From NCBI GenBank assembly GCA_044378055.1, contig JBILXY010000005.1:1-64000 (forward strand): a DNA stretch of 64,000 nt, in the 5' to 3' direction. The notes under the pieces are model-generated. The model saw nothing but the letters and a program-made list of their open reading frames with translations, was not told the DNA's origin and did not search any database. The stretch is from JBILXY01 sp044378055. GTDB taxonomy: Bacteria; Patescibacteriota; JACMRA01. A program made the position numbers and the translations under genes. This document shows positions 54,068-62,774 of the stretch, piece by piece (within the stretch, counting starts at the first letter, position 1; the number at the start of each line of letters is the position of its first letter).

Positions 54068-54478
54068 TTAATTTAGTTCTACATGTTTTTTAAAGTTTTC
54101 TAAAATTGCTTGCCAGCCTTCGCGCTGCATTTCTTCTGGGTTTTCAGTTTCTGGGTCAAAAGATATTGTTACAATTGTTTGACCTTCTGTTTCTTCAAAA
54201 GAAATTGAGGCTGTTCTGTCGCCAAATTCGTATTCTAGTAATTTATATTCTTCCACTTTGGTATAAACTCCTTCAAAATCAAAACTGGCTGAACCATCTT
54301 TCGCAGACATTGTAGAAGAAAATTTTCCACCAACTTTTAAATCTACGCTGGCTTTAGGGCATTCCCAGTCTGGTGAAGCAAAGTTCCATTTAACAATATG
54401 CTCTGGTTGTGTGTAGCATTCCCAAACCTTTTGAATAGGGGCAGAAATGGTTGTTTGAACAGTAATTTTAGAGGACAT
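54068..54478 (-). CDS. SRPBCC/AHSA1-family protein
   Basis: 136 residues with the AHSA1 pattern ITVQTTISAPIQKVWECYTQPEHIVKWNFASPDWECPKASVDLKVGG (start) and EEMQREGWQAILENFKKHV (final helix). These small hydrophobic-cavity proteins bind lipids or act as stress co-chaperones. The gene lies in front of two membrane-associated genes in the same direction. Confidence 0.87.
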   Translation of the reverse strand: MSSKITVQTTISAPIQKVWECYTQPEHIVKWNFASPDWECPKASVDLKVGGKFSSTMSAKDGSASFDFEGVYTKVEEYKLLEYEFGDRTASISFEETEGQTIVTISFDPETENPEEMQREGWQAILENFKKHVELN

Positions 54479-54495
54479 GATTTAATTTTTAAATA

Positions 54496-55035
54496 TTATT
54501 CTTTTTCCGCAAGGTCTTTTCTGTAAAAAGATTTTTCCAACCAAGCGTCTGCTATGCCTAAACCTAAAAAGATAAGCCCTGTTACTATTAATTCAAATGG
54601 AATTTTGCTAAATTCAATAATTGCCGCAAACAAAATGTAAAGAATTGCAAGAATATAGTAAGAAAAATTGTTTCTATAAAACCACGCTGTAAAAAGCATT
54701 CCAACAGCACATAAGGCCAGCCAGAATGAAGTTGCTTTATATTCTAATAAAATGTAACCGTAAAGTTTAAAATAAGTTAGAACCCAGCCGCCAATTCCAA
54801 TTAATATCCAAGTAATTTGGCTGCCCACTGAGGATAGATTATTGTACCACATCCACTTTACCTGAAAAAATAAAGCTAAAGCTGTTAAAATAAGCCAGCC
54901 AAACAGCGATAGTCTTAAATCGCCCAAGATTGGATTAATTTCAGACATAAAAGGCAAAATCTGGGAAAGAATAAACCCTATAAAAATTACTACACCCCAC
55001 AAAAGTACTGTTTTTTGATATTTACTTAGTGACAT
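54496..55035 (-). CDS. Hypothetical polytopic membrane protein
   Basis: About 179 residues from ATG 55035; an earlier ATG at 55050 overlaps the upstream gene. Six hydrophobic helices (TVLLWGVVIFIGFILSQILP ... FELIVTGLIFLGLGIADAWL). No family recognised. The gene is tightly linked to the cytochrome-b5-like gene (start 4 bp before that gene's stop) and to the SRPBCC gene, so the three are probably co-transcribed. Confidence 0.62.
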   Translation of the reverse strand: MSLSKYQKTVLLWGVVIFIGFILSQILPFMSEINPILGDLRLSLFGWLILTALALFFQVKWMWYNNLSSVGSQITWILIGIGGWVLTYFKLYGYILLEYKATSFWLALCAVGMLFTAWFYRNNFSYYILAILYILFAAIIEFSKIPFELIVTGLIFLGLGIADAWLEKSFYRKDLAEKE

Positions 55036-55039
55036 AATT

Positions 55040-55462
55040 TTAATTAACAAAATCCCCGACTACTGGTACAATGTTTAGTTTCCCTTTTCCATGAGGAGAG
55101 TTATTTATAACACCACTTAAATCTTTGCCACAGCTAGCTTGGCCGCCCGATGGGGAATGCACACCATTTCGCCACAAACTAAAATTACTTAAATCGTACA
55201 CTATTCCGTCTATTACAGCGTAACATTTATTGCCGCTTAAACCGTTGAATTTAGATAATTCAGAATTACTAATATTTATTTTGCTAGTCTGATCTGTATT
55301 GGTTTTGCTATCGGTGGTTTTAGATAATTGATTTGAGGTATTATTGCTAATTTGGTTGTTAACCTGGGCATTTTTTTGCGAATCAAAGGTAAAAACCAAT
55401 ATTCCGGCTAAAACACATAAACCCACAACATATATTGCGATAATCAAATTTTTGTTAAGCAT
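55040..55462 (-). CDS. Membrane-anchored cytochrome-b5-like heme protein
   Basis: 140 residues from ATG 55462. One N-terminal TM (LIIAIYVVGLCVLAGILVFTF), a Ser/Thr/Asn-rich linker, then a b5-like domain: SELSKFNGLSGNKCYAVIDGIVYDLSNFSLWRNGVHSPSGGQ and LSGVINNSPHGKGKLNIVPVVG. The two histidines (GVHSP and SPHGKG) are at positions used as heme ligands in the small bacterial b5-like family. Likely outside-facing electron carrier; partner unknown. Confidence 0.8.
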   Translation of the reverse strand: MLNKNLIIAIYVVGLCVLAGILVFTFDSQKNAQVNNQISNNTSNQLSKTTDSKTNTDQTSKINISNSELSKFNGLSGNKCYAVIDGIVYDLSNFSLWRNGVHSPSGGQASCGKDLSGVINNSPHGKGKLNIVPVVGDFVN

Positions 55463-55589
55463 AATAAAGTGGTATTTTAATAAAAACAATTTATTTTATG
55501 GTCAAAATTTTTCACCTTTTAGGCTGAGGATATTATTTAAGAACAGTTTTTTATTTGCATAGAAAAGAATTGCGATATAGGGTTAATTT

Positions 55590-57434
55590 ATGTCATCCCA
55601 GCTTCTAAACAAACTTAAAGAATATTTTGGTTATGATACTTTAAGGCCTGCCCAAATTCCTGTTATAGAATCTATTTTAGAAGGGAAGGATACTGTAGCA
55701 ATTATGCCAACTGGTGGTGGTAAAAGCCTGTGTTATCAATTGCCTGCTGTTTATTTGGAAGGTATGGTAATTGTGGTTTCTCCGCTTATTGCCTTAATGC
55801 ACGATCAAGTTCAATCTTTGAAAAAAAATGGAATTGAAGCAGGTATTTTAAATAGTTCTATTTCAGAAAGAGAGCAACAAGAAGTGATTGATAATGCTGA
55901 AAACGGCACTCTAAAACTGCTTTATGTTTCACCTGAAAGATTAATGGCTAGGGAAAATGCTTTTTTAACCTGGATTGAAAAATTGAATGTTTCGCTAATT
56001 GCTATTGATGAAGCCCACTGTGTTTCCCAATGGGGACACGATTTTCGCCCAGAATATTCAAGGCTTTCGGTGATAAAAGACACTTTTCCCAATATTCCAA
56101 TAATTGCCCTAACCGCCACTGCCGATGAAATTACCAGAAAAGATATTATTGATCAATTGAAATTGAATAACCCAAATGTTTTTATCAGTTCTTTTGACAG
56201 GCCAAACATTACCTATACTGTTGTTCCCAAAGCTGATGATAAAAAAGCCTATAAAAAATTATTTAGTTTTATAAATTCGTTCAAAGGTGAATCTGGGATT
56301 GTGTATTGTTTAAGCCGAAATTCAACCGAGGAAGTAGCTCAAAGTTTGGTTAATGCTGGAATATCTGCCGCGGCTTTTCACGCTGGTTTAAGTAATGAAC
56401 AAAAAGATGAAACATACAATTTGTTTATGCAGGATCAGATTCAAGTTGTTTGTGCCACGATTGCTTTTGGAATGGGTGTAGATAAGCCAGATGTACGCTT
56501 TGTAGCCCATTGGAATATGCCTAAATCTATAGAGGGTTATTATCAGGAAACAGGAAGGGCTGGAAGAGATGGGCTTCCTTCTGAAGCATTGTTATTATAT
56601 GCCCCAGGTGATGCTGGAACTTACCGAAGATTTATTGATATTTCAAGGCCAACCCCAGGTAATATTGATTCTTTCCAAACATTTAAAAAACTACAACACG
56701 ATAAATTAGACAGATTAGTTGAATTTTGCAGCACAGGGCATTGTAGAAGAAGAATTTTACTTCAGTATTTTGATGAAAGGCTGGAAATGGATTGTGGAAA
56801 CTGCGATGGCTGCTTAAACCCAGTGGAAAAAATTGAAGGAACCGAAATTTCCCAAAAAATTATGTCTGCTATTTACAGAACCGATCAAAAGTTTGGAATT
56901 GGCTATATTGTTGACTTTTTACGGGGAATTTCTAACGAAAGAATGGAAAGTTACGGCCACACAAAATTACCCACTTTTGCCATTTTAAAAGATTCGCCAA
57001 GGGAAGAATTAATGTTTTATACTAACCAGTTAATTAGCCTTGGTTATTTACAAGTAAATTATGATGGGTTCATTAAAACTTTATCACTAAACGATATTTC
57101 TATGAAAATTGTGCAAGGCAATATTGTGGTGGAATTAACCCCATATCAAGAGGAAATTAAAGAACCAAGCAAAAGTAAATCAACTAAAAAAGCCACTTCT
57201 AAATTATCTGTTAAAGATACAGAATTTTTTGAGATTCTAAGAAAAACGCGACAGGAAATTGCCAAACAAGACGAAGTTCCAGCCTTTGTAATTTTTGGAA
57301 ACGCAAGTTTGCTGGATATGGTGAACAAAAAACCAAAAACCAAACAAGAATTCAGCCAAATAAGTGGAGTGGGTGCCACTAAACTAGAAAAATACTGGCC
57401 GCTGTTTAAGGATGTTTTGGTAAAAGGGGTGTAA
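55590..57434 (+). CDS. recQ: ATP-dependent DNA helicase RecQ
   Basis: 614 residues with the whole RecQ set: motif 0 (YDTLRPAQIPVIESIL), Walker A (IMPTGGGKSLCYQLPA), DEAH (LIAIDEAHCVSQWGHDFRPEY), SAF-type loops, and motif VI (QETGRAGRDGLPSEALLLY). The zinc site is CSTGHCRRRILLQYFDERL...CGNCDGC, followed by a winged helix and a C-terminal HRDC domain (FFEILRKTRQEIAKQDEVPAFVIF). It unwinds 3'-5' in recombination and fork repair. Confidence 0.95.
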   Translation: MSSQLLNKLKEYFGYDTLRPAQIPVIESILEGKDTVAIMPTGGGKSLCYQLPAVYLEGMVIVVSPLIALMHDQVQSLKKNGIEAGILNSSISEREQQEVIDNAENGTLKLLYVSPERLMARENAFLTWIEKLNVSLIAIDEAHCVSQWGHDFRPEYSRLSVIKDTFPNIPIIALTATADEITRKDIIDQLKLNNPNVFISSFDRPNITYTVVPKADDKKAYKKLFSFINSFKGESGIVYCLSRNSTEEVAQSLVNAGISAAAFHAGLSNEQKDETYNLFMQDQIQVVCATIAFGMGVDKPDVRFVAHWNMPKSIEGYYQETGRAGRDGLPSEALLLYAPGDAGTYRRFIDISRPTPGNIDSFQTFKKLQHDKLDRLVEFCSTGHCRRRILLQYFDERLEMDCGNCDGCLNPVEKIEGTEISQKIMSAIYRTDQKFGIGYIVDFLRGISNERMESYGHTKLPTFAILKDSPREELMFYTNQLISLGYLQVNYDGFIKTLSLNDISMKIVQGNIVVELTPYQEEIKEPSKSKSTKKATSKLSVKDTEFFEILRKTRQEIAKQDEVPAFVIFGNASLLDMVNKKPKTKQEFSQISGVGATKLEKYWPLFKDVLVKGV

Positions 57435-57472
57435 TGGTTTGGTGATGTGGTAGCAAATCACATAGCAAAAAT

Positions 57473-57496
57473 GGAGACCGGGGGTCTCCGCTACGG
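57473..57496 (+). repeat. Family-3 palindromic repeat
   Basis: GGAGACC-ggg-GGTCTCC followed by GCTACGG, 38 bp after the recQ stop. Same design as 47923-48040: private stem, constant suffix. Confidence 0.72.
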
Positions 57497-57531
57497 TTGC
57501 TCGAGGATTTTCATTCTGAACTTAGCAACAC

Positions 57532-57723
57532 CTACCTTCCCCTAGGTGATCTTTGTTGAATTTTAGGCCTTGGGTTGTTCATTCTTTGGGCCATTAATTT
57601 TTGAGGGGCAGGGGTAATTTTAGCCGGTGTAGGAACTTTTTGGATTACTGCAGTATTAACCTCGGTTTGATTTGCTGGTTCAGAAGATTTAGGTTCAATG
57701 GTTTTTTGTGTTTTTTGGGTCAT
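57532..57723 (-). CDS. Small proline/glutamine-rich hypothetical protein
   Basis: 63 residues from ATG 57723 (an upstream ATG at 57771 lies within the likely promoter). Low-complexity: Thr/Pro/Gln/Lys-rich with VQKVPTPAKITPAPQKL-type runs and an Arg-rich end. Probably disordered. A TTGACA with TTTAAC 20 bp on precedes the start. Coding status is moderately supported. Confidence 0.4.
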   Translation of the reverse strand: MTQKTQKTIEPKSSEPANQTEVNTAVIQKVPTPAKITPAPQKLMAQRMNNPRPKIQQRSPRGR

Positions 57724-57794
57724 ACAATTATTTCTGTTAAATAGGTTGATTGTGGCATTATTGTCAATCATTCACATATATTAATCAAGCCAAT

Positions 57795-57814
57795 AAAAAA
57801 GGCCATTTTGGCCT
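57795..57814 (-). terminator. Intrinsic terminator
   Basis: On the minus strand AGGCC-aaaat-GGCCT followed by T6, 15 bp behind the stop of the 57829 gene. Confidence 0.85.
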
Positions 57815-57828
57815 GGTTGTTGTATTTG

Positions 57829-58251
57829 TTATTTCTGAATGCGACGAATTTCCATATCTCCAATAAATTGATCGAGATCAGTACTTCTAAAAAAATTTAC
57901 ACCATTTATAAACCCTGACACTTCATGATAATGACTAAAAGCCATGTACTCTAATATTACTTTTGAATCTGTATTAAAAACTCCAAAAATACTACCAATC
58001 ATATCATTATAGTATGTAATTGCCAAAAGAATGCCATGAATTGAAGGTTCGTTAAACCACTTTGATTTAGAAATACAGGCCTCAACTAAAATATAGTTTG
58101 GAAGCTGTAGATTGTAATTATCAAAATTTTTAATATATTCAACAGTTTCTTCAAAATTCTTAAGGAAGAATAATTTATGGCCAGAAAGCTGTTCTTTAGC
58201 TTTTATTATTATCTCTTTGTCAGATGTAACAATCCAAATTAAAAACCTCAT
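57829..58251 (-). CDS. Hypothetical protein, pseudo-receiver-like
   Basis: 140 residues beginning RFLIWIVTSDKEIIIKAKEQ with a later strand NYILVEACIS, the order of a receiver-type alpha/beta fold in which the phospho-Asp is replaced (VEACI). The start resembles that of the 8268 protein. AGGA SD before ATG, own terminator after. Function unknown. Confidence 0.6.
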   Translation of the reverse strand: MRFLIWIVTSDKEIIIKAKEQLSGHKLFFLKNFEETVEYIKNFDNYNLQLPNYILVEACISKSKWFNEPSIHGILLAITYYNDMIGSIFGVFNTDSKVILEYMAFSHYHEVSGFINGVNFFRSTDLDQFIGDMEIRRIQK

Positions 58252-58355
58252 TGTTTTTTCCTGAACAACTAAATTAGTATTATAATCTTGTTTAAATTAA
58301 GTCAAACAATTTTGTAGAAGGCTAAATTTAAAATATATATTCAACCAATTAAGCC

Positions 58356-58395
58356 CTATTAAATGGTATTTTATTTGTTAAAACATGTGTTTTAA
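58356..58395. repeat. ~40-bp repeat with AT-rich palindrome
   Basis: CTATTAAATGGTA, a short AT-rich spacer and the palindrome TTAAAACATGTGTTTTAA. The same order with one indel and few changes occurs at 62419-62459. The palindrome overlaps the stop codon of the oxidoreductase gene. Confidence 0.75.
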
Positions 58396-59357
58396 ATTTT
58401 AATCACCACATTTCCTTTCTTGTGGCCTTCATCCACATAAGCGTGGGCTTTGTCCATTTCAGCCAGTGTGTAGGTTTTATCTATTACCGGTTTTAGATCT
58501 TTACTTTCACAGATTTCAGCGATAAATTCCATATCTTTAGAATTAACAGAAGCAACACCAGCCACCAAATTTAAGCTCAGCTTTTTGGCATCCAAGGTTC
58601 CTTGAATCATTCCTTTGATTATAACTGCACCTAATGCCAATACTCCGCCTTTTTTAACCAGCTTTGCCATTTTCCCAACATCGCTTTTATCTACGGTTTC
58701 GTAAACAATATCAAACTGCCCTTCCATCTCAAAAAGTTTTTGTAGCGATTCTTTGTTTGTATAATCTACCACGAAATCTGCCCCAAGATCTTCTACTAAA
58801 GCTAAATTAGATGTACTTGTAACCGCGGTTACTTCAGCCCCATAATATTTAGCAATTTGTACGGCAATGCTTCCAACAGCTCCAGAAGCCCCATAAATTA
58901 AAACTTTATCTCCTTTTTTGATGCCAGATTTTTTCAAAAAGTGTAGGGCGGTATGACCACCAAAAACAATAGCCGCCGATTCCTCGAAAGAAAGATTTTT
59001 AGGTTTTATAGCTAACGGAGTTGTGTCTGGAACAGCAATATATTCAGCATAAGTTCCCATAGTCATATCGTTTAAACCAAAAACCTCGTCGCCGGGTTTA
59101 AAATTAGTTACATCTTTACCTACACTTTCAACTATACCAGAGATTACATTACCTAGTATCTTAATTTTTGGAGTAAACAAGCCGAACATTAAACGCACCA
59201 AAAAAGGATCAGCCCTTCTAAGGCGCGCATCGCCAGAATTTACTGTGGTAGCAATCATTTGAATTAAAATTTGATTATCTGCAGGAGTTGGTTTTTCTAT
59301 GTCAGATAATTTTAAAACTTCAGGCGAGCCGTATTGGGTGTAAGTTATTGCTTTCAT
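58392..59357 (-). CDS. NADPH:quinone reductase-like / MDR-family oxidoreductase
   Basis: 321 residues, MDR superfamily without the zinc ligands of alcohol dehydrogenases. N-terminal GroES-like part (YGSPEVLKLSDIEKPTPADNQI) with GDEVFGLNDMTMGTYAEYIAVP; NAD(P) site VLIYGASGAVGSIAVQIAKYYGAEVTAVTS. It reduces quinones or alpha,beta-unsaturated carbonyls using NADPH. It could use the NADPH of the pgl-gnd route, but this is only inference. Confidence 0.88.
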   Translation of the reverse strand: MKAITYTQYGSPEVLKLSDIEKPTPADNQILIQMIATTVNSGDARLRRADPFLVRLMFGLFTPKIKILGNVISGIVESVGKDVTNFKPGDEVFGLNDMTMGTYAEYIAVPDTTPLAIKPKNLSFEESAAIVFGGHTALHFLKKSGIKKGDKVLIYGASGAVGSIAVQIAKYYGAEVTAVTSTSNLALVEDLGADFVVDYTNKESLQKLFEMEGQFDIVYETVDKSDVGKMAKLVKKGGVLALGAVIIKGMIQGTLDAKKLSLNLVAGVASVNSKDMEFIAEICESKDLKPVIDKTYTLAEMDKAHAYVDEGHKKGNVVIKI

Positions 59358-59482
59358 GGTTTAAGTTTGTTGTTGGGTTTGGGGGATTTGTCAAAAGCGG
59401 AGCGCCAATGTATTTATTTAGAATAATATTAATAATTATTTGCATTAAAACCAACTTTTGAATACTTTGTATTTACCTTAAT

Positions 59483-60220
59483 ATGGCCGACCAAAACCAA
59501 TTATATCTTCCAATTTATACTTTAAAACCTTTTGCAGAAAACATTTTTATTGTAGATGGCGAAACAGTAAACTTTTACGGAATGCCGTTCACCACCAGAA
59601 TGACAGTAATAAAGTTAGAGAATGGCGATTTATTTATTCACTCGCCAATTCAGGTTAAACAGAATTTAAAAGCCGAATTAGATAAGCTTGGTAAAGTAAA
59701 ATACCTGATTGCCCCTAATAAAATTCACTATTGGTATTTAGATCAGTTTCAAACAGCTTATCCAGAAGCTATTACCCTAACAGCAAAGGGTGTTCAAGAA
59801 AGAGCAAAGGAAAATGGCAAAGAATTTAAGGTAGATTATGTTATCGAGGGTGCTAAAAATGAATTTTGGAGCAACGAAATTGATCATGTAGTAATGCAAG
59901 GAAATAGGTTTATGGAGGAAGTTGAATTTTACCACAAACCAAGTAAAACTTTAATTCTAACCGATATTTACGAAAATTTTGAACCAGAAAAAATAAGCTG
60001 GCCGTTTAGGGTTTTAGCCTGGCTAGGCGGTGCTTTAAGCCCATGGGGAGGAACAACCAGGGATCAGCAAATGTTGTATTTTGGACGAAAATCAGAACTG
60101 AAAAATTCTTTGAAAAAACTAATGTCATGGGATGTGGAAAAAATTATTCTAGCCCACGGGAAATGTATTACAGAAAACGCCAAAGAAGAGTTGAAAAGGG
60201 TTTTTAAGTGGGTGAAATAG
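59483..60220 (+). CDS. DUF4336-family protein
   Basis: 245 residues. The series FAENIFIVDGETVNFYGMPFTTRMTVIKL, LFIHSPIQ, LIAPNKIHYWYLDQF, LILTDIYENF and KIILAHGKCI follows DUF4336, a family resembling metallo-beta-lactamase folds with altered metal ligands (here H in SP-, NKIHYW and AHGK). Reaction unknown. A family-1 repeat begins 8 bp past the stop. Confidence 0.8.
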   Translation: MADQNQLYLPIYTLKPFAENIFIVDGETVNFYGMPFTTRMTVIKLENGDLFIHSPIQVKQNLKAELDKLGKVKYLIAPNKIHYWYLDQFQTAYPEAITLTAKGVQERAKENGKEFKVDYVIEGAKNEFWSNEIDHVVMQGNRFMEEVEFYHKPSKTLILTDIYENFEPEKISWPFRVLAWLGGALSPWGGTTRDQQMLYFGRKSELKNSLKKLMSWDVEKIILAHGKCITENAKEELKRVFKWVK

Positions 60221-60228
60221 AGCTGAGG

Positions 60229-60271
60229 GAAGTACCCCTGGTAAGGGGTCAGGGCGAAGCCCTGGGGGTAG
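60229..60271 (+). repeat. Family-1 palindromic repeat
   Basis: GTACCCCTGGTAAGGGGTC, then AGGGC-gaa-GCCCT and GGGGGTAG. The middle stem (AGGGC/GCCCT) differs from other copies by compensating changes. A half of a family-2 element (CCCCCTCAGGAGGGGAATTT) follows near 60345. Confidence 0.85.
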
Positions 60272-60362
60272 TTTTGGGTCAATTGGAAAAATACAAATTA
60301 CTAAATTAATGTTAATTTTAGGACTGGGAAGTAAAAATTACAACCCCCTCAGGAGGGGAATT

Positions 60363-60774
60363 TTAGACTTTTGTATTTACAACTTTAACATAGAAAATTG
60401 CTGAAAATACTGTTCCAAATATTGGCGGAATTATTAGTTGTATTGGATACGGATACCCATTCCATGTTAATGAAATAAAAACTAAAACCGACCCAAAAGT
60501 GTAAATTCCGATTGTAACTAAAGCCACGGGAATACTCCAATTTCTTTTTTTCCACAGGCCAAAGGAGGTGATAATCGAGATTGGGCCAGTAATTATCAGG
60601 TCTGCTGTGGGTAGTAATATTTTGTCTAAACTATTTTGTGAAAATAACCAACCAGTTCCCCAGGTTGATAAACTGCCAACAATCGCAAAAATTCCTGTGA
60701 GCAGAAAAAACCAAGCAAAATTATAAATTTCATCTGTATTAGTTGATTTTTTAAACAGAAACTGAGTATTTCGA
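60363..60774 (-). pseudogene. Membrane protein remnant without a start codon
   Basis: An open frame of about 137 codons on the minus strand encodes four clear hydrophobic helices (FAWFFLLTGIFAIVGSLSTW; LIITGPISIITSFGLW; VALVTIGIYTFGSVLVFISL; IIPPIFGTVFSAIFYV). No ATG, GTG or TTG exists in frame near its N-terminus, and a TGA closes the frame at 60775-60777. Either the 5' end was lost or a rare start (CTG/ATT) is used. The rest of the gap 60221-61194 holds repeats and a long inverted repeat TTAGAGAG...CTCTCTAA (60914-60960 area). Confidence 0.55.
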
Positions 60775-61003
60775 CCTCAATTGTAAGCTTTGTTTAACGG
60801 CACACAATGTCAACTGAATTTAGTTATTGGCATTACACTTTTGTAAAAAAATTTACCCTTTCATTTTTACCAACTAAATTTTTTACTTTTGCAAAGTTTT
60901 TTAAAATTAGAGAGTTTTCTTTCTAAATCGCCTAAAATTTATAATTTCAATTCTCTCTAACACAATAACCTAAATTTACCCTTAACTTCATTCTTAGCAA
61001 GGA

Positions 61004-61050
61004 AACACCCCGTCTTCGCTACGCGAATCCACCCCTCAAGAGGGGAATTT
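61004..61050 (-). repeat. Family-2 palindromic repeat
   Basis: On the minus strand ATTCCCCTCTTGAGGGGTGG, ATTCGC-gta-GCGAA and GACGGGGTGTT. It is the most regular copy, with both hairpins intact, and serves as the reference for the copies at 2495 and 5979. Confidence 0.85.
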
Positions 61051-61194
61051 ATTGGTCGTGTATTTGTGTATCACAACGGCGTTGAATCTTACTACGCTTC
61101 TAGAGGTTTTCGTGGTGGGTTGAGGGTGTAGCCTACTACAGTTAATTTATTGACAATTGTATTATTTTGAGGGTTTTTTAATAAAATTAGCAAT

Positions 61195-62019
61195 ATGAAT
61201 AAATTTATAAAAAAGAACCAGTTACTTTTTATTTCACTTTTAGGAGCTTCTATAATTATTGGTTTAGGTTTTTTTATTTTCTTTGCTCTTGGTTATTCTA
61301 CCAACAACTGTAAAAATGCAAAAACAGAGATTGCTTTAAATACCAAAATATTTAATAAATCAGACAAAAATCTATTTGTAATTGCGGAAGGTAATGGAGA
61401 AATAGTAAAGGATTATTTATATTATGCAAAGGGCTATAATTACGATAAATGTGAAGTTTATACTTCCACAAAGCTAAATTTCTATTATAATTTAAATAAC
61501 CAAACTCAGTTAATTTACACTTCTGATGCTACATTATCAAAAATTATAAATAGTGATAAAAACCTAAATATTAATTTAACAGAAGAATTACAAGAATTGA
61601 TTAATGTATTATTAGTAAATACTTTTGATTCTAACACTATATTAATATCAGGTCTTGATATTATAAGAACATACTCTCTTTCAAATTTAAATCAGGATCG
61701 TATTGAAGTATTAATTGCCAGTGGCGCAGAAAAAAAATGGTATCAACTGAATATTCATTCAAACAAAAACTTACAAGAGTTAAATAAAATTTTAAAAATA
61801 GGTGATGGAAATAATGATTTTATTGCAGACTATGGTGATAAAGCTAATGGAGTTTTGAATGTCCAAGATTTAAAATGTGAAGGTGGTAAATGCACTATGA
61901 ACGCAAATATAAGAATTACAACAGGGTCTGATAGAAAAACTATATATAAAAAAGCAGCAATTGATTTGAGCCTGGAAAATCAGGAAGTAATTGTAACTGG
62001 AGGAAAAGAAATTAACTAA
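61195..62019 (+). CDS. Hypothetical membrane-anchored protein
   Basis: 274 residues: a basic start, one TM (LLFISLLGASIIIGLGFFIFFALGY), then a polar extracytoplasmic part with a Cys pair (LKCEGGKCTMNANIRIT) and many Asn/Lys/Asp residues. A short stretch (KIGDGNNDFIADYGDKANGVLN) is Asp/Gly/Asn-rich and could bind calcium, but no canonical EF-hand or dockerin is complete. No family recognised. Promoter-like TTGACA at 61150 with TTTAAT 21 bp on. Confidence 0.6.
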   Translation: MNKFIKKNQLLFISLLGASIIIGLGFFIFFALGYSTNNCKNAKTEIALNTKIFNKSDKNLFVIAEGNGEIVKDYLYYAKGYNYDKCEVYTSTKLNFYYNLNNQTQLIYTSDATLSKIINSDKNLNINLTEELQELINVLLVNTFDSNTILISGLDIIRTYSLSNLNQDRIEVLIASGAEKKWYQLNIHSNKNLQELNKILKIGDGNNDFIADYGDKANGVLNVQDLKCEGGKCTMNANIRITTGSDRKTIYKKAAIDLSLENQEVIVTGGKEIN

Positions 62020-62042
62020 CTAACTAAAAATATTTATTAATT

Positions 62043-62393
62043 ATGATCACAGTTTACGGAATTACCAACTGCACCACAGTTATAAAAGCCAGAAATTGGC
62101 TGGAAGAGAATAAAATTGAGTACAATTTTCATGACTACAAAAAGCTTGGTATTGACGCTCAGCATTTAACAAAGTGGATTGCCAAATTTGGCTGGGACAA
62201 GGTTTTGAATATGCAAGGCCAAATGTGGAGAAAGGCCAGCGACGAAGAAAAAACTAAAGTTGTGGATGAGAAAACTGCGATAGAATTTATGATTAAAGTT
62301 CCAACTTCAATAAAACGCCCGATTGTGGAATTGGAAAGTGGGGAGATTTTGAAGGGTTTTGAGGTGGAGGAGTGGAAAAAATTATTAAAATAG
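62043..62393 (+). CDS. ArsC/Spx-family (YffB-like) thioredoxin-fold protein
   Basis: 116 residues: MITVYGITNCTTVIKARNWLEENKIEYNFHDYKK at the start (active-site Cys about C10, a CxxV motif), DKVLNMQGQMWRKAS and VPTSIKRPIVELESG with the conserved cis-Pro loop. YffB/ArsC/Spx-like proteins reduce arsenate or bind RNA polymerase; the lack of the CxxC of Spx and the YGIxNC start favour the YffB type. Function not fixed. Confidence 0.85.
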   Translation: MITVYGITNCTTVIKARNWLEENKIEYNFHDYKKLGIDAQHLTKWIAKFGWDKVLNMQGQMWRKASDEEKTKVVDEKTAIEFMIKVPTSIKRPIVELESGEILKGFEVEEWKKLLK

Positions 62394-62418
62394 AAAATTT
62401 AAATTGACCATTATTGCT

Positions 62419-62459
62419 CTATTTAATGGTAATTACTTATATTAAAACATGTGTTTTAA
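62419..62459. repeat. ~40-bp repeat with AT-rich palindrome
   Basis: CTATTTAATGGTA, spacer and TTAAAACATGTGTTTTAA; second copy of the element at 58356-58395. It sits between two convergent genes, as does the inverted short copy at 51991. Confidence 0.75.
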
Positions 62460-62492
62460 GTATTCTTGATTATATATTGAATATGGCTATAT

Positions 62493-62771
62493 TTACTTTC
62501 CACCACTCTTTTCCCTTTTCTCTTGTCTTAAAGCATACAAATACAAGCTTTGAACTTTTTCCCTGGCCCAATCGGTTTTACGAAGGAAAGTAAGACTAGA
62601 TTTTACGCTTGGATTCATTTTGAAGCAATTAATATCTACCAGATTAGAAAGTTCTCTCCAGCCATATTTTGCCTCTAAAAATTCAACAATCATTTTTAAA
62701 CTTACCCCATGCAATGGGTCTTTAGCCTGAGTTTCAGCAAAATTTCTTTTTAATTGTTCTTCGGTAATCAT
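62493..62771 (-). CDS. VF530-family (DUF2132) DNA-binding protein
   Basis: 92 residues. The sequence KDPLHGVSLKMIVEFLEAKYGWRELSNLVDINCFKMNPSVKSSLTFLRKTDWAREKVQSLYL matches the VF530 family closely: NPLHG..LE..L..L...YGW..L......CF...PS..SSLKFLRKTPWAR..VE.LY. These proteins form a small helical DNA-binding fold. Biological role unknown. It is 3 bp from the next gene. Confidence 0.88.
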   Translation of the reverse strand: MITEEQLKRNFAETQAKDPLHGVSLKMIVEFLEAKYGWRELSNLVDINCFKMNPSVKSSLTFLRKTDWAREKVQSLYLYALRQEKREKSGGK

Positions 62772-62774
62772 ATT

